Positions 25,077-34,365 of a stretch of DNA of 64,000 bases are shown here, piece by piece; within the stretch, counting starts at the first letter, position 1, and each line of letters starts with the position of its first letter. The translations under genes and the position numbers were made by a program. The notes beneath the pieces were generated by a model. That model was not told the origin of the DNA, searched no databases, and worked only from the letters and a program-made list of their open reading frames with translations. The stretch covers positions 186,001-250,000 of the forward strand of contig JAFAEQ010000010.1 of the NCBI GenBank assembly GCA_023423935.1, in the 5' to 3' direction. Source of the DNA: Pseudomonadota bacterium (GTDB lineage: Bacteria; Pseudomonadota; Gammaproteobacteria; Steroidobacterales; Steroidobacteraceae).

Positions 25077-27173
25077 ATGCATTCTTCGGACACTCCTGGA
25101 CAATCCCATGCCTCCACTGAGGGACGGCATCTCAATCGCCTCGCCCAGGAGACCAGTCCGTACCTGCTCCAGCATGCGGATAATCCCGTCGATTGGTATC
25201 CGTGGGGCCCCGAAGCACTGGAGAAGGCGCGCACGGAGAACAAACCGATCCTGCTGTCGATCGGCTATTCCGCGTGTCACTGGTGCCATGTGATGGCGCA
25301 CGAATCGTTCGAAGATCCCGCGACGGCCGCGGTCATGAACGAGCTGTTCGTGAACATCAAAGTGGATCGCGAGGAACGGCCCGATCTGGATCGGATCTAT
25401 CAGCTCGCACATCAGATGCTGATCCAGCGCGGCGGCGGCTGGCCCCTGACGATGTTTCTCTCGCCGATCGATCATCGTCCCTTCTTCGGGGGTACTTACT
25501 TCCCCAAGGACTCGCGTCATGGGCTGCCCGCATTCGCCGATCTGCTTCAGCGCGTTGCCGAATTTTACTCGACCCGCGCGCAGGACATCGCGCAGCAGAG
25601 CCATGCATTGAAGCAGGCGTTCGAGGAGATTTCGCCGCCTCCGGCCGAGCCCGGCATGGCCCTCACCGATGAACCGATCGCGGTGGCTCGCGAGATGCTG
25701 GCGCGCGAATTCGACTCGCGTTTCGGCGGTTTCGGCCGTGCACCCAAGTTTCCGCATCCAGCGACGATCGAGTTCCTGCTGAGAACCTGGCGCTCCAGCG
25801 CCGGACAGGAGGAGCCCGATCTTCATGCACTCTACATGGCCACTCTGACGCTCACCCGAATGTGCGAAGGCGGCATTTACGATCAGCTCGGCGGCGGGTT
25901 TGCGCGCTACTCCGTCGATGAGTTCTGGATGATTCCGCACTTCGAGAAGATGCTCTACGACAACGGTCAACTGCTGGGGAATCTGGCGCACGCCGCGATC
26001 GCCACTGGCGATGAACTCTTCGCGCGTGTCGCATCCGAAACGGCCAATTGGCTGATGCGGGACATGCAATCCCCCGAAGGCGGCTATTGGTCGACCCTCG
26101 ATGCGGACTCGGAGGGTCACGAAGGTCGCTTCTACGTGTGGACGCCCGAAGAGGTGCGCCAGCATCTCGAGCCGGATGAGTTCGAGGTCTTCGCGCGCCG
26201 CTTCGGTCTCGATCAGCCCGCAAACTTCGAAGGCGCCTGGCATCTGCACGTGTATCGCTCGGTGCAGGATATCGCACAGGAGCTCTCCATCAGCGAAGAC
26301 CAGGCGAAAGACCGGCTCGATCGTGCGCGCGCCAGACTTCTGCAAGTGCGCAATCGACGCGTCTGGCCGGGCCGCGACGAGAAGATCCTCACCTCATGGA
26401 ATGGCCTCGCCATTTCAGGAATGGCGATCGCCGCACGCGCAATTCAGCGTCCCGATCTGGCCGACTCGGCTGTTCGCGCGGTCGACTTCATTCGTAAACA
26501 TCTGTGGCAGAACGGTCGGCTGCTGGCTGTCAGCAAGGACGGTCGGTCGCGTTTTCCGGCGTATCTGGACGACTACGCGTTCCTGCTCGATGGACTGCTC
26601 GAACTGCTGCAGACCTCCTGGCGCTCCGAAGATCTCGCCTTTGCGGATGAGCTCGCGGCCACGCTGCTGCGTCATTTCGAGGACAAGGAGCATGGAGGCT
26701 TCTATTTCACGGCAGACGATCACGAAGCGCTCATGCATCGCTCGCGCACGTTTTCGGACGAAGCGGTGCCGTCGGGGAATGCCATCGCAGCAAAAGCGCT
26801 GACAAGGATCGGATTGCTGTTGGGGAACACGGACTATCTGGACGCTGCCGCCCGCACACTGCGTGCGAGCTGGCCGCAACTGGAGCGTTATCCGCATGGT
26901 CATGCGGCCATGCTCGTTGCGCTCGAAGAACACCTGGATCCACCACAGATCGTGATCGTGCGCGGTGAAGCTTCGACGTCGTGGCAGCGTCAGCTCGATC
27001 GCGTCTACGCCCCGCGACGACTGATTTTTGCGATCCCATCCGATGCACGCGATCTGCCTGCCGCGCTCGCCGAGAAGAAGCCAATGGGTGACACAGTGGC
27101 TTACGTTTGCACGGGCATGAGCTGCTCGCCGCCCGTCACCACGCTCGAAGCGTTGGCGCCGCTCGCCGTGTGA
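25077..27173 (+). CDS. Thioredoxin-fold DUF255 / YyaL-SSP411 family protein
   Basis: The ~698-residue protein has an N-terminal thioredoxin-like domain with the CHWCHVM motif in YSACHWCHVMAHE, and NIKVDREERPDLD and GGWPLTMFLSP downstream of it. A large alpha/alpha barrel follows, resembling cellulase/N-acylglucosamine-epimerase folds (YDQLGGGFARYSVD, PHFEKMLYDN, DADSEGHEG). The family is universal from bacteria to mammals (SPATA20) but has no proven reaction. A GTG at 25068 is an alternative start. It stands alone, convergent with the TfoX-like gene at 27174. Confidence 0.9.
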   Translation: MHSSDTPGQSHASTEGRHLNRLAQETSPYLLQHADNPVDWYPWGPEALEKARTENKPILLSIGYSACHWCHVMAHESFEDPATAAVMNELFVNIKVDREERPDLDRIYQLAHQMLIQRGGGWPLTMFLSPIDHRPFFGGTYFPKDSRHGLPAFADLLQRVAEFYSTRAQDIAQQSHALKQAFEEISPPPAEPGMALTDEPIAVAREMLAREFDSRFGGFGRAPKFPHPATIEFLLRTWRSSAGQEEPDLHALYMATLTLTRMCEGGIYDQLGGGFARYSVDEFWMIPHFEKMLYDNGQLLGNLAHAAIATGDELFARVASETANWLMRDMQSPEGGYWSTLDADSEGHEGRFYVWTPEEVRQHLEPDEFEVFARRFGLDQPANFEGAWHLHVYRSVQDIAQELSISEDQAKDRLDRARARLLQVRNRRVWPGRDEKILTSWNGLAISGMAIAARAIQRPDLADSAVRAVDFIRKHLWQNGRLLAVSKDGRSRFPAYLDDYAFLLDGLLELLQTSWRSEDLAFADELAATLLRHFEDKEHGGFYFTADDHEALMHRSRTFSDEAVPSGNAIAAKALTRIGLLLGNTDYLDAAARTLRASWPQLERYPHGHAAMLVALEEHLDPPQIVIVRGEASTSWQRQLDRVYAPRRLIFAIPSDARDLPAALAEKKPMGDTVAYVCTGMSCSPPVTTLEALAPLAV

Positions 27174-27575
27174 TCAGCTCAGACTGCCCTTCTTGCGAGC
27201 ACGTTTGGCCTGACGCGAACGCTCGATTCCGGCGAGCTGCTTCGCCTTCGCCGCTTCGATCGCGGCATGCAGGGCACGCTCGCCCCACTGCTTGAGCAAT
27301 GCCGGATCGCTCACCACCTCGGCGGGCACCTGATGATGATCGGTCGTGAGATCGAACGCGTTCGGATAGGGTTTGAATTGACGGCAGCCACGCGAGAGAT
27401 AGTCATCGCAGTTCGTCGGGCCGGTGTGCAGATACAGGGTGTCCTCGACGACGATGCCCAGCAAACGTTCATCGATGAAAATTCCCACGGCGCCGAAAAT
27501 GGAACGATTCGAGATCGGCCCGAGAAATGACAATTGCTCGGTCACGTAAGTGGCCAGGCTCGACTTGATCCGCAT
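27174..27575 (-). CDS. TfoX/Sxy N-terminal domain protein
   Basis: From the ATG at 27575 the product is 133 residues. It matches only the N-terminal domain of the competence regulator TfoX/Sxy (LGPISNRSIFGAVGIFIDERLLGIVVEDTLYL-like core). The C-terminal TfoX domain is absent. The tail is basic (RSRQAKRARKKGS). Single-domain TfoX-N proteins are common and are not proven competence factors. The open frame continues to 27605. It is convergent with the DUF255 gene with no space between the stops. Confidence 0.82.
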   Translation of the reverse strand: MRIKSSLATYVTEQLSFLGPISNRSIFGAVGIFIDERLLGIVVEDTLYLHTGPTNCDDYLSRGCRQFKPYPNAFDLTTDHHQVPAEVVSDPALLKQWGERALHAAIEAAKAKQLAGIERSRQAKRARKKGSLS

Positions 27576-27779
27576 ATCGAGCGACTCTCTGTGATTGGCA
27601 CGCATCAGTGGTTATGCGTGGGAGATCATTCTTCTGCGCCGCGTCTCATCTGCCATCCACTGCAGCATTTCCGTGTGTCGCGCGCAGCGCCTTCGCTTGT
27701 CCGCGCGAAATTCTACCCCGCTAGGCCGGTGTGTAAACCCAGCTGTTCCCTGCGCGCGACATGGTTCACAGCAGACCCG

Positions 27780-28637
27780 TCAGGGCGTGTATACATACTC
27801 GATCTTGATGCCGTCGGGGTCTGCGAAAAAGACCGCAAAATAACCGGGCCCGTACTGCGGATACTCGGCGGGCGCATCGAGCACCGTGACTGCGCCGCCC
27901 TGCAGTTGCGCGTGTAACTCGATCACCGATTCCCGCGTCGGCGCTGCGAAGGCCAGGTGATGAAGGCCGGGCGAATAACGGTCATGCGCGTCGAGCACCC
28001 TCGCCTGCTGCAGACCCAGCTCCAGGAATTCCCCGCGCCACAGAGGACCGTCAGCGCAGTCTGCGGTTCGACGAAATCCCATGAAAGGCAGCCATCGCTC
28101 GTAAAAAGCCGTGGAGCGATGGAGATCTCTGACGGTGAGATCCACATGATGCAGTCGTCCGTTCTGCGGAACGCTCCGTGCCTGATCCATGAGCTCGAGC
28201 AAATTCATGCGGATCCTTTCGCGCAGCGCCCCATGGGCAACTTCATCGAAGTCCGCCGCAGCGTTCCAGTCGTAACCCCATGGATTCGCTGTGCGCAACG
28301 ATTCGACCTCATTCACGAAACGCGGATGCACGTGCGCGTGCAGCGCCGGTTCCACATTGCCGAACATGGCATAGTTGATCCGCAACGCGCCTGTCGCGCG
28401 GAATACTGCCTCGCCGAGCATTCCCAGCTCCGAGAGGAACTGATCGCGCGCCGCCGGCGCAAGCGCATTGAGATGAGGCACCACCGGATCAGGCAACAGC
28501 AGGCTATAGCCGGCCAGCATTTGCTTGTGTCCCATGACGGCCCATCCGGAATTCATGCGTGCAATCAGTCCCGGATGTCGCCCCTCGCGGCACGACTCCA
28601 CCAATCGATGTATGGCGGTGCTCACGCTGTCGTTCAT
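27780..28637 (-). CDS. HIT domain fused to a VOC/glyoxalase domain
   Basis: From the ATG at 28637 the product is 285 residues. The N-terminal ~150 residues are a HIT-type hydrolase domain with the His triad in LHAHVHPRF (H100, H102, H104) and the YSLLLPDPVVPHLNAL substrate strand. The C-terminal half is a vicinal-oxygen-chelate domain (LHHVDLTVRDLHRSTAFYE, SPGLHHLAFAAP, IKIEYVY), supplying two His and one Glu as likely metal ligands. The domains are otherwise encoded separately; I see no stop or shift between them. It starts inside the end of the DUF486 gene (ATGA overlap, 28634-28637). Substrate unknown. Confidence 0.82.
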   Translation of the reverse strand: MNDSVSTAIHRLVESCREGRHPGLIARMNSGWAVMGHKQMLAGYSLLLPDPVVPHLNALAPAARDQFLSELGMLGEAVFRATGALRINYAMFGNVEPALHAHVHPRFVNEVESLRTANPWGYDWNAAADFDEVAHGALRERIRMNLLELMDQARSVPQNGRLHHVDLTVRDLHRSTAFYERWLPFMGFRRTADCADGPLWRGEFLELGLQQARVLDAHDRYSPGLHHLAFAAPTRESVIELHAQLQGGAVTVLDAPAEYPQYGPGYFAVFFADPDGIKIEYVYTP

Positions 28638-28975
28638 TTGCGGAATATGAAGTACACAGCGCCCATCATGCACAACGCCGCCCAAAGATAGTCGAGCTTC
28701 AGCGGCTGACGCATGTACAGCAGGACGAACGGGACGAAGACGGACAGCGTGATGACCTCCTGCAGAATCTTGAGTTGAGGAAGACTCATCACGGTATAGC
28801 CGATGCGATTGGCAGGCACCTGCAGCAAATACTCGAATAGCGCGATCCCCCAACTCACGAGCGCAGCCACGATCCATGGCTTCTGGCTGAGATTCTTCAG
28901 ATGCGCATACCAGGCGAACGTCATGAACACGTTCGAAAGGGTGAGCAGAATGATGGTGCGAAGAATGGGGCTCAT
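28634..28975 (-). CDS. DUF486 / DMT-superfamily membrane protein
   Basis: The 113-residue protein consists almost wholly of four hydrophobic helices and matches the DUF486 family of small multidrug-resistance-like proteins. It shows TLSNVFMTFAWYAHLKN, WGIALFEYLLQVPANRIGY, SLPQLKILQEVITL and the ending MMGAVYFIFRK. Transport substrate is unknown. It precedes and overlaps the HIT-VOC gene, so both are translated from one mRNA, possibly with comB, which lies just upstream on the same strand. Confidence 0.88.
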   Translation of the reverse strand: MSPILRTIILLTLSNVFMTFAWYAHLKNLSQKPWIVAALVSWGIALFEYLLQVPANRIGYTVMSLPQLKILQEVITLSVFVPFVLLYMRQPLKLDYLWAALCMMGAVYFIFRK

Positions 28976-28982
28976 GATCGCT

Positions 28983-29711
28983 TCATTGTTCTCGAGGCAC
29001 GGCAACGCAACGCAAGCTGGGAACAGGATCGTCCGGCGCAAGCCGTAACACGAAATCGAACGCATCGAGTCGCGTGCAGCGTTCGAAATCGCCCTCCGGC
29101 GCCCAGGTACAGGCCGGATCAAAAAACTTTGCCGCGCTTGGCGCGTCGCGCAGCGCGACGGACGGATCCAGATCGACCTCGCCGCCTCGCAGCCGTGTGG
29201 ACAGGAGGCTGGCGCATAGATCATCTTCGGCGCAGCGCTCGGACGCTTCATGTCCCATGCGGACCAGCGAGACGACCGCAGGCTTACGGGAGCGGATGTA
29301 TCGAACGATCGCCCCCGCATTCACTAGCGCACCGGTAATGACCTCCGTGGCTGCGATCGCATTCGTCAGGCCCTGAGTGCCTGCGTGCGTCGTGTGGATG
29401 ACGACGCGTTCGCGCACGTCGAATCCTTCGAGCTGGGTTGGCGAGTTGCCCGCATCGAAGCCCGGCAGCGGACGCGCGTGCCGCTCGCCGATGAGCAAGG
29501 CCTGCGGCCAACGTGCTTTCAGCTGGCGCGCCGTCTCGATGCTGCCGACCGGAAAGACTTTCGCTGCCCCGCGTGCAAACAAATGCGCGGCTAGAGAAAA
29601 GGCACGAAAGACATCGATGACGACCGTGAGCCCTCGGGCACGTCTCGCTCCATCCACGAAATCGAGAACAGAGATTTCACGGGGCACGAAGATTGTTTCG
29701 CCTGACGCCAC
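28983..29711 (-). CDS. 2-phosphosulfolactate phosphatase ComB family protein
   Basis: The 242-residue protein matches ComB (Pfam PF04029): VVIDVFRAFSLAAHLFARGA near the N-terminus, LLIGERHARPLPGFDAGNSP, VIHTTHAGTQGL in the active site, and VSLVRMGHEASERCAEDD. ComB dephosphorylates 2-phosphosulfolactate in coenzyme M and sulfolactate synthesis. Many bacterial homologues lie outside those pathways, and no comA, comC or comDE genes are visible here, so the true substrate is open. The DUF486 gene starts 7 nt after its stop. Confidence 0.85.
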   Translation of the reverse strand: MASGETIFVPREISVLDFVDGARRARGLTVVIDVFRAFSLAAHLFARGAAKVFPVGSIETARQLKARWPQALLIGERHARPLPGFDAGNSPTQLEGFDVRERVVIHTTHAGTQGLTNAIAATEVITGALVNAGAIVRYIRSRKPAVVSLVRMGHEASERCAEDDLCASLLSTRLRGGEVDLDPSVALRDAPSAAKFFDPACTWAPEGDFERCTRLDAFDFVLRLAPDDPVPSLRCVAVPREQ

Positions 29712-29756
29712 ACGATGCTCCGATCGAGGCTGACGAGCCTAGCAGAGCCTGCAATG

Positions 29757-29792
29757 AAAAAGGCCCCGCCATCTCGCGATGACGGGGCCTTT
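29757..29792 (-). terminator. Intrinsic terminator after the decarboxylase gene
   Basis: Arms AAAGGCCCCG (29759-29768) and CGGGGCCTTT (29783-29792) form a perfect 10-bp GC-rich stem around a 14-nt loop that can pair further (CATC/GATG). On the minus strand the stem is followed by a run of T (complement of the A run at 29757-29761). It lies 12 nt beyond the end of the decarboxylase gene and upstream of comB, so it separates the two minus-strand genes. Confidence 0.85.
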
Positions 29793-29803
29793 GTACATCA
29801 GCT

Positions 29804-31045
29804 TCAGGCCGCGCGCCCGCGACCGCCGGCGGCCTTGCGAAGCGAGACGATCCGGCGTGCATCGGCCGGACGCTCGTGCATCACGACCACCTTGGCCCGC
29901 TTGAAGAAGTTGAAATCGGTCGCGCTCGCCCAGGTGTACGCACCCATCATGCGGCCCACGATCAGATCCCCGACTTCGAGCTCGGGCAGCAGGATGTCGT
30001 CGTCGATGACATCGATCGAATCGCAGGTCGGTCCGGCGAGCACGCTCGGGAACTGCTCGTCATCGTGGCGAAGCGAGGTGACCGGATACTTGGCGTGATC
30101 GAACAGCTGACCGCTGTACGAACCATAGAGGCCATCGTCCAGGTAGTACCACCAGCGACCATCGCGCTTCGCCTTACCCATCACACTCGAGATCGCAATC
30201 GCAGCCGGAGCGGCGATGAAGCGACCCGGCTCCGCGATCACGCGGACGTGCGACGGCAGCTTGGCGAGCGCCTCGCGAATCGGACGGCAGAACTCGTCGA
30301 TCGGCGTGATCGCCTCGCCGTAGGAGACCGGAAAGCCGCCACCGATGTCGAGGATGTCGAGCGACGGCAATCCTGCCAGCAGCGCCTCACCGATGATGTT
30401 GGTGCAGGCACGAATCGCTTCGATGTACTTGGTCGGCTCGGTTGCCTGCGATCCGACGTGGAAGGACAGACCACGAACGCGCACGCCCATCCGACGGGCC
30501 TGCTCGATGAGGCCCAGCACGGCACCCAGCTCACAGCCGAATTTCCGGGACAGATCAACGACGGCATCGGGGCTGCGGAACGACACGCGGATCAGGAGCT
30601 CGGCGCGCTTGCGATAGCGGGCGAACTTGCGAATCTCGTCCGGATTGTCGGCCACGAAGATCTTGACGCCGTAGCGCAGCGCATCGCGAATGTCGCTGTC
30701 GCGCTTGATCGGATGCGTATGAATGCAGCGTTCGGCTGGAATGCCCTGCGCCTTCACGAGTTCCACCTCGCCGGTCGTCGCGAGGTCGAAGAACGCACCT
30801 TCGTCGCGCAGACAGGCGACGACTGCGGCGTGAGGCAGCGGCTTGAGCGCGTAGTGAAGATCCACGCCCGGCAGCGCAGCCTTCAGTGCGTGATACTGAC
30901 GACGCACCTGTTCGCAATCGACCACGAGCAGCGGCGAGCCGAAACGGGCTGCAAGACCGCGGATCTCGCTCTCGGTGAGCGTCGTCGAGTCGAAGGAATG
31001 AGCAGGGGAAACCGTGTGTGTCTGGAGAGCTGCGCGTGGCAACAC
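29804..31045 (-). CDS. PLP-dependent ornithine/lysine decarboxylase (fold type III)
   Basis: The ~413-residue enzyme belongs to the eukaryotic-type ODC/DABA group. The PLP lysine is in HYALKPLPH, HVGSQ and DIGGGFPVSYGE bind the cofactor phosphate, EPGRF follows, and the active-site cysteine region is AGPTCDSIDVI. RKFGCELG resembles the ornithine and dual lysine/ornithine decarboxylases of Pseudomonas and Vibrio. It should make putrescine and/or cadaverine. I chose the GTG at 31045 because AGAGGTG lies about 6 nt upstream; the open frame continues to a TTG at 31111 without a ribosome site. A strong terminator follows the gene. Confidence 0.88.
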   Translation of the reverse strand: MLPRAALQTHTVSPAHSFDSTTLTESEIRGLAARFGSPLLVVDCEQVRRQYHALKAALPGVDLHYALKPLPHAAVVACLRDEGAFFDLATTGEVELVKAQGIPAERCIHTHPIKRDSDIRDALRYGVKIFVADNPDEIRKFARYRKRAELLIRVSFRSPDAVVDLSRKFGCELGAVLGLIEQARRMGVRVRGLSFHVGSQATEPTKYIEAIRACTNIIGEALLAGLPSLDILDIGGGFPVSYGEAITPIDEFCRPIREALAKLPSHVRVIAEPGRFIAAPAAIAISSVMGKAKRDGRWWYYLDDGLYGSYSGQLFDHAKYPVTSLRHDDEQFPSVLAGPTCDSIDVIDDDILLPELEVGDLIVGRMMGAYTWASATDFNFFKRAKVVVMHERPADARRIVSLRKAAGGRGRAA

Positions 31046-31426
31046 TAGGAGCACCTCTATGCGATAAGCCGCGAACCGAACAACCGAGCCAACAAGAGCA
31101 ACAGACTTCAATCAACGTCCGATGACTCTCACGAGTTCTGGTCGAGCGGCACTTGCAGCTTTCGCGATATCCCTCGTCGAGGGACCCTTGCTCAACGCGT
31201 GGTTGACACAAGGACTCTGAGTGCTCTCTTACACAGGCGCGCGCAATGTATCAAAAATGCTCTGCGATGCAAGGACTGCGTCACACATTCTCCACCACCG
31301 GTCGCGAGCGAGCGCCGCAATCGCGGGACAACTCCACAGTGATGAGCGAGCTCTCGGTCGAACGAGGCAGAGCGCGATGTGCGCCAACTCTCCTTTCGCT
31401 CCCAGCGCGTTTGTTAGATTGGCGTA
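31046..31426. other. Divergent intergenic region, decarboxylase / AAA+ ATPase
   Basis: This 380-bp stretch separates the minus-strand decarboxylase from the plus-strand ATPase and should contain both promoters. A TTGACA occurs at 31203-31208 facing right, but the -10 candidates at 17-19 nt spacing are poor. Small open frames cross the region in several frames without ribosome sites or family resemblance. I see no RNA gene or repeat. Confidence 0.5.
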
Positions 31427-32932
31427 ATGAATACGCCGGTACCGCCCGATACGCGCACGGAGCTTGCGACGCTGCTGCGCAGCCGGATTCCACTGGTCCT
31501 GATCGAAACGCGCGATGAACCGCGAGCGCTCGCGCTGCTGAAAAGCCTGTCGCTGAAGCGTGCCGGCTCGAGTCACACGCCCATTTTTCAATGGACGGTG
31601 ACCGACGGATTGCGGCGAGTCGATGTGGATCTCGGCGGCTCGCAGAAGCACAACGCAGACCCGTCGGAGGTGCTCAAGAGCATTCGCGCCACCGACAAGG
31701 CGGGCCTTTATGTGCTCCTCGACTTCCACCCATTCCTCGCCGACCCGGTGAACATCCGGCTGCTGAAGGACATCTGCCAAGGCTTCGCGAAGGTGCCACG
31801 CACGCTGGTGCTGATCAGTCACGAGCTCACGCTGCCGCGCGAGCTCGAGCACTTTTCCGCGCATTTCAAGCTCGCCTTTCCCGATCGCACCGAGCGCCAC
31901 GCCATCGTCGAGAAGGTCGCGAGCGAATGGGCTCAAATGAACGCCGGCTCGCGAGTCAAGACGGATCGCAAGGCCTTCGAGCTGCTGATCGAGAATCTGA
32001 GCGGATTGTCGACCAGCGACACCGAGCGGCTGGCGCGCAAGGCGATCTTCGATGATGGCGCACTGCAGGCGAACGACCTGCCGGCTCTGATGCAGGCGAA
32101 ATACGCACTGCTCAATCGCAGCGGTGTGCTGAGCTTCGAGTACGACACGGCGAAGTTCGCCGACCTCGGCGGCATGTCCAGACTCAAGGACTGGCTGAAA
32201 CAGCGCCGCGTCGCCTTCGACGGATCGGCGCCGCATCTGGATACGCCGAAAGGCGTGCTGCTGCTGGGCGTTCAGGGCTGCGGCAAAAGCGTTGCCGCGC
32301 GCGCGGCTGCCGGAATCTTCGGCGTGCCGCTGCTGCGCCTGGACTTCGCCGCGATCCACAACAAGTACGTGGGCGAATCCGAACGCAACCTGCGCGAGAC
32401 GCTCGCGACGGCCGACATCATGTCCCCCTGCGTGCTCTGGATCGACGAAATCGAAAAGGGAGTCGCCACCGGCGAAGGCGACAGCGGCACCGCGCGGCGC
32501 GTGCTGGGTACTTTTCTGACCTGGCTTGCGGAGAAGAAAAGCCGCGTATTCGTCGTCGCGACGGCAAATGAGATTTCCGCACTGCCGCCGGAACTGATCC
32601 GCAAAGGTCGATTCGACGAGATCTTCTTTGTCGATCTGCCGAAAGCAGCAGTGCGCGCCGACATTCTCGGCATTCACGCCCGCAAGCGATCGCTGGCACT
32701 GACCGATGAGCAGGTGGCGAGGCTGACTGAGGCGAGCGAGGGATTTTCAGGCGCCGAGATCGAACAGGCTGTCGTATCGGCGCTGTACGCCGCTCATGCG
32801 AACGGTGTTCCGGTCAGCGCAGATCACATCGCGGCGGAGTTGCACGCCACACGCCCGCTGGCATTGATCATGGCGGAGAAGATCGGGGAGCTACGCGCCT
32901 GGGCTGCCGAGCGAACCGTATCGGCCGACTAG
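31427..32932 (+). CDS. AAA+ ATPase, Ycf46-like
   Basis: The 501-residue protein has an N-terminal domain of about 240 residues (LIETRDEPRALALLKSL, then a helical region) like that of cyanobacterial and plastid Ycf46. A single AAA+ module follows. Walker A is GVQGCGKS near residue 281, Walker B is LWIDEIEKG near 337, sensor 1 is VATANEIS, and RKGRFDEIFFVDLP holds the arginine finger region. The lid contains sensor 2 in GFSGAEIEQAV. Ycf46-like proteins are linked to carbon uptake in cyanobacteria; the role in proteobacteria is unknown. No protease or substrate gene is adjacent. Confidence 0.88.
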   Translation: MNTPVPPDTRTELATLLRSRIPLVLIETRDEPRALALLKSLSLKRAGSSHTPIFQWTVTDGLRRVDVDLGGSQKHNADPSEVLKSIRATDKAGLYVLLDFHPFLADPVNIRLLKDICQGFAKVPRTLVLISHELTLPRELEHFSAHFKLAFPDRTERHAIVEKVASEWAQMNAGSRVKTDRKAFELLIENLSGLSTSDTERLARKAIFDDGALQANDLPALMQAKYALLNRSGVLSFEYDTAKFADLGGMSRLKDWLKQRRVAFDGSAPHLDTPKGVLLLGVQGCGKSVAARAAAGIFGVPLLRLDFAAIHNKYVGESERNLRETLATADIMSPCVLWIDEIEKGVATGEGDSGTARRVLGTFLTWLAEKKSRVFVVATANEISALPPELIRKGRFDEIFFVDLPKAAVRADILGIHARKRSLALTDEQVARLTEASEGFSGAEIEQAVVSALYAAHANGVPVSADHIAAELHATRPLALIMAEKIGELRAWAAERTVSAD

Positions 32933-33034
32933 CGAACTGTAACGACGGATCCGAGAGTGCTGCTTTGGTCGTCCCAGCGAAGGCTGGGATCTCCCGCGGG
33001 ATTCCCTGTTGGTCACCCGCGGGGGCACAGGACC

Positions 33035-34078
33035 TTAGAGCATCTCGCCTTCGTCGCCGAAATCGGCGACCCACGCGGCGATGTCCTGATCGTACGTGAC
33101 GATGTTTTCCGCCGACGCGGCACGCTTCAAGCGGTCGCGGGTCGCATCCCAGCGCTCGCCCTCGGGCACTTCCTCCACCAGGATGATCTTGGCGCCCGAC
33201 TTGTCCAGGGTCCGGAGATTCGCATAGAGGTTGCGTGCGTACAGATCCGGGCGATTGCCGGCATTGATCCACGTCATGTAAGGCGTAGTGCGCACGGGAG
33301 GATGCATCGCAAGCACGGCGACCTTCTCATGCTCGTCGCTGAACTCGCTGATGATCTGGTCCAGACGGCGACTGGGCACCATGTTCACCGGCGTCTGCGG
33401 CGAGTAATGGCGGCTGGTCGAGCCTGGAACGCGCGGAGCCGACGGATTCGGTCCCATCTGAATATTCGGAATCACGGCACGCAGCTGCGACAGCGTGATG
33501 CTGCCCGGCCGCAGCACTCGCGGGCCATCGCCCAGACACGCCACGATCGTGGATTCGAGTCCGATCTTGCTGTCACCGCCATCGAGCACGATCTTCAGAT
33601 CCTCGCCGAATTCCTCGCGGACGTGCTCGGCACGGGTCGGACTCACGTGACCGTAGCGATTCGCGGAAGGCGCCGCGATTCCGCCACCAAAGGCATTGAG
33701 CAGCTGCTGTGCGATCGGATGATTCGGCACCCGGATGGCCACGGTGTCCTGCCCGCCCGTGATCACGTCGTTCACCGCAAGCGCGCGCTTGGCGACCAAG
33801 GTCAGCGGACCTGGCCAGAAGGCCTCCGCGAGTTTTTTGGCATCGGGTGTCATGTCGCGCACCCAGCGCTGCAGATAGCGCGGATGGTCGATGTGCACGA
33901 TCACCGGATGGGTCGATGGGCGACCTTTCAGACGAAAGATCTTGCGGACTGCATCGGGATTGTTGGCGTTGGCCCCCAGGCCGTAGACCGTTTCGGTCGG
34001 AAATGCCACCAGGTCGCCCGCGCGCAGCGCTTCGACGGCTTCTTGCAGGTGTTCCTGTAACACGCGTCCCATGACCAT
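33035..34078 (-). CDS. L-threonylcarbamoyladenylate synthase, Sua5 type
   Basis: The ~347-residue protein makes threonylcarbamoyl-AMP, the precursor of t6A37 in ANN-decoding tRNAs. The N-terminal YrdC domain is clear: FPTETVYGLGANANN, KGRPSTHPVIVHI, FWPGPLTL, IRVPNHPIA, and APSANRYGHVSPT. A C-terminal Sua5 domain (residues about 220-345) makes it the long form rather than the short TsaC of E. coli. The linker SPRVPGSTSRHYSPQTP-like segment contains the conserved GxxxxHYxP motif. Two nearby Met codons (34078, 34072) are equally plausible starts. Confidence 0.93.
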   Translation of the reverse strand: MVMGRVLQEHLQEAVEALRAGDLVAFPTETVYGLGANANNPDAVRKIFRLKGRPSTHPVIVHIDHPRYLQRWVRDMTPDAKKLAEAFWPGPLTLVAKRALAVNDVITGGQDTVAIRVPNHPIAQQLLNAFGGGIAAPSANRYGHVSPTRAEHVREEFGEDLKIVLDGGDSKIGLESTIVACLGDGPRVLRPGSITLSQLRAVIPNIQMGPNPSAPRVPGSTSRHYSPQTPVNMVPSRRLDQIISEFSDEHEKVAVLAMHPPVRTTPYMTWINAGNRPDLYARNLYANLRTLDKSGAKIILVEEVPEGERWDATRDRLKRAASAENIVTYDQDIAAWVADFGDEGEML

Positions 34079-34365
34079 GGCCGCATGATAGCAAGGCACG
34101 ACGGGAAGTCAGCGACGCACGTGGCCGATGCGTACATTGGCCGACGAGCGGTCGCATCTCACGCATCAGCGCCAGAAAAGTGACGTGAGCCTGACCCTTA
34201 AGGGCGCTGACGTTGTGCCTCCATCGTGTGATGCAAGACGCGAAGGCACTCCATAATGGAGTCGCGCCTGGGCACATTCAGTACAAGCCCTACGGACGGT
34301 TGCCCCTGATCAGCCCCACACTCGCCGAATCTCGCGAGGCTGATCAGAGGTTTTTTGTCCGCAGC

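Noticed and set aside
27174..27575. Competence regulator TfoX
   Set aside because: Only the N-terminal domain is present and no competence genes are in the window, so the functional name is not supported.
31201..31240. TTGACA as a confident promoter for the AAA+ gene
   Set aside because: No acceptable -10 at 16-18 nt and the ATG is ~220 nt away; mentioned only in the intergenic entry.
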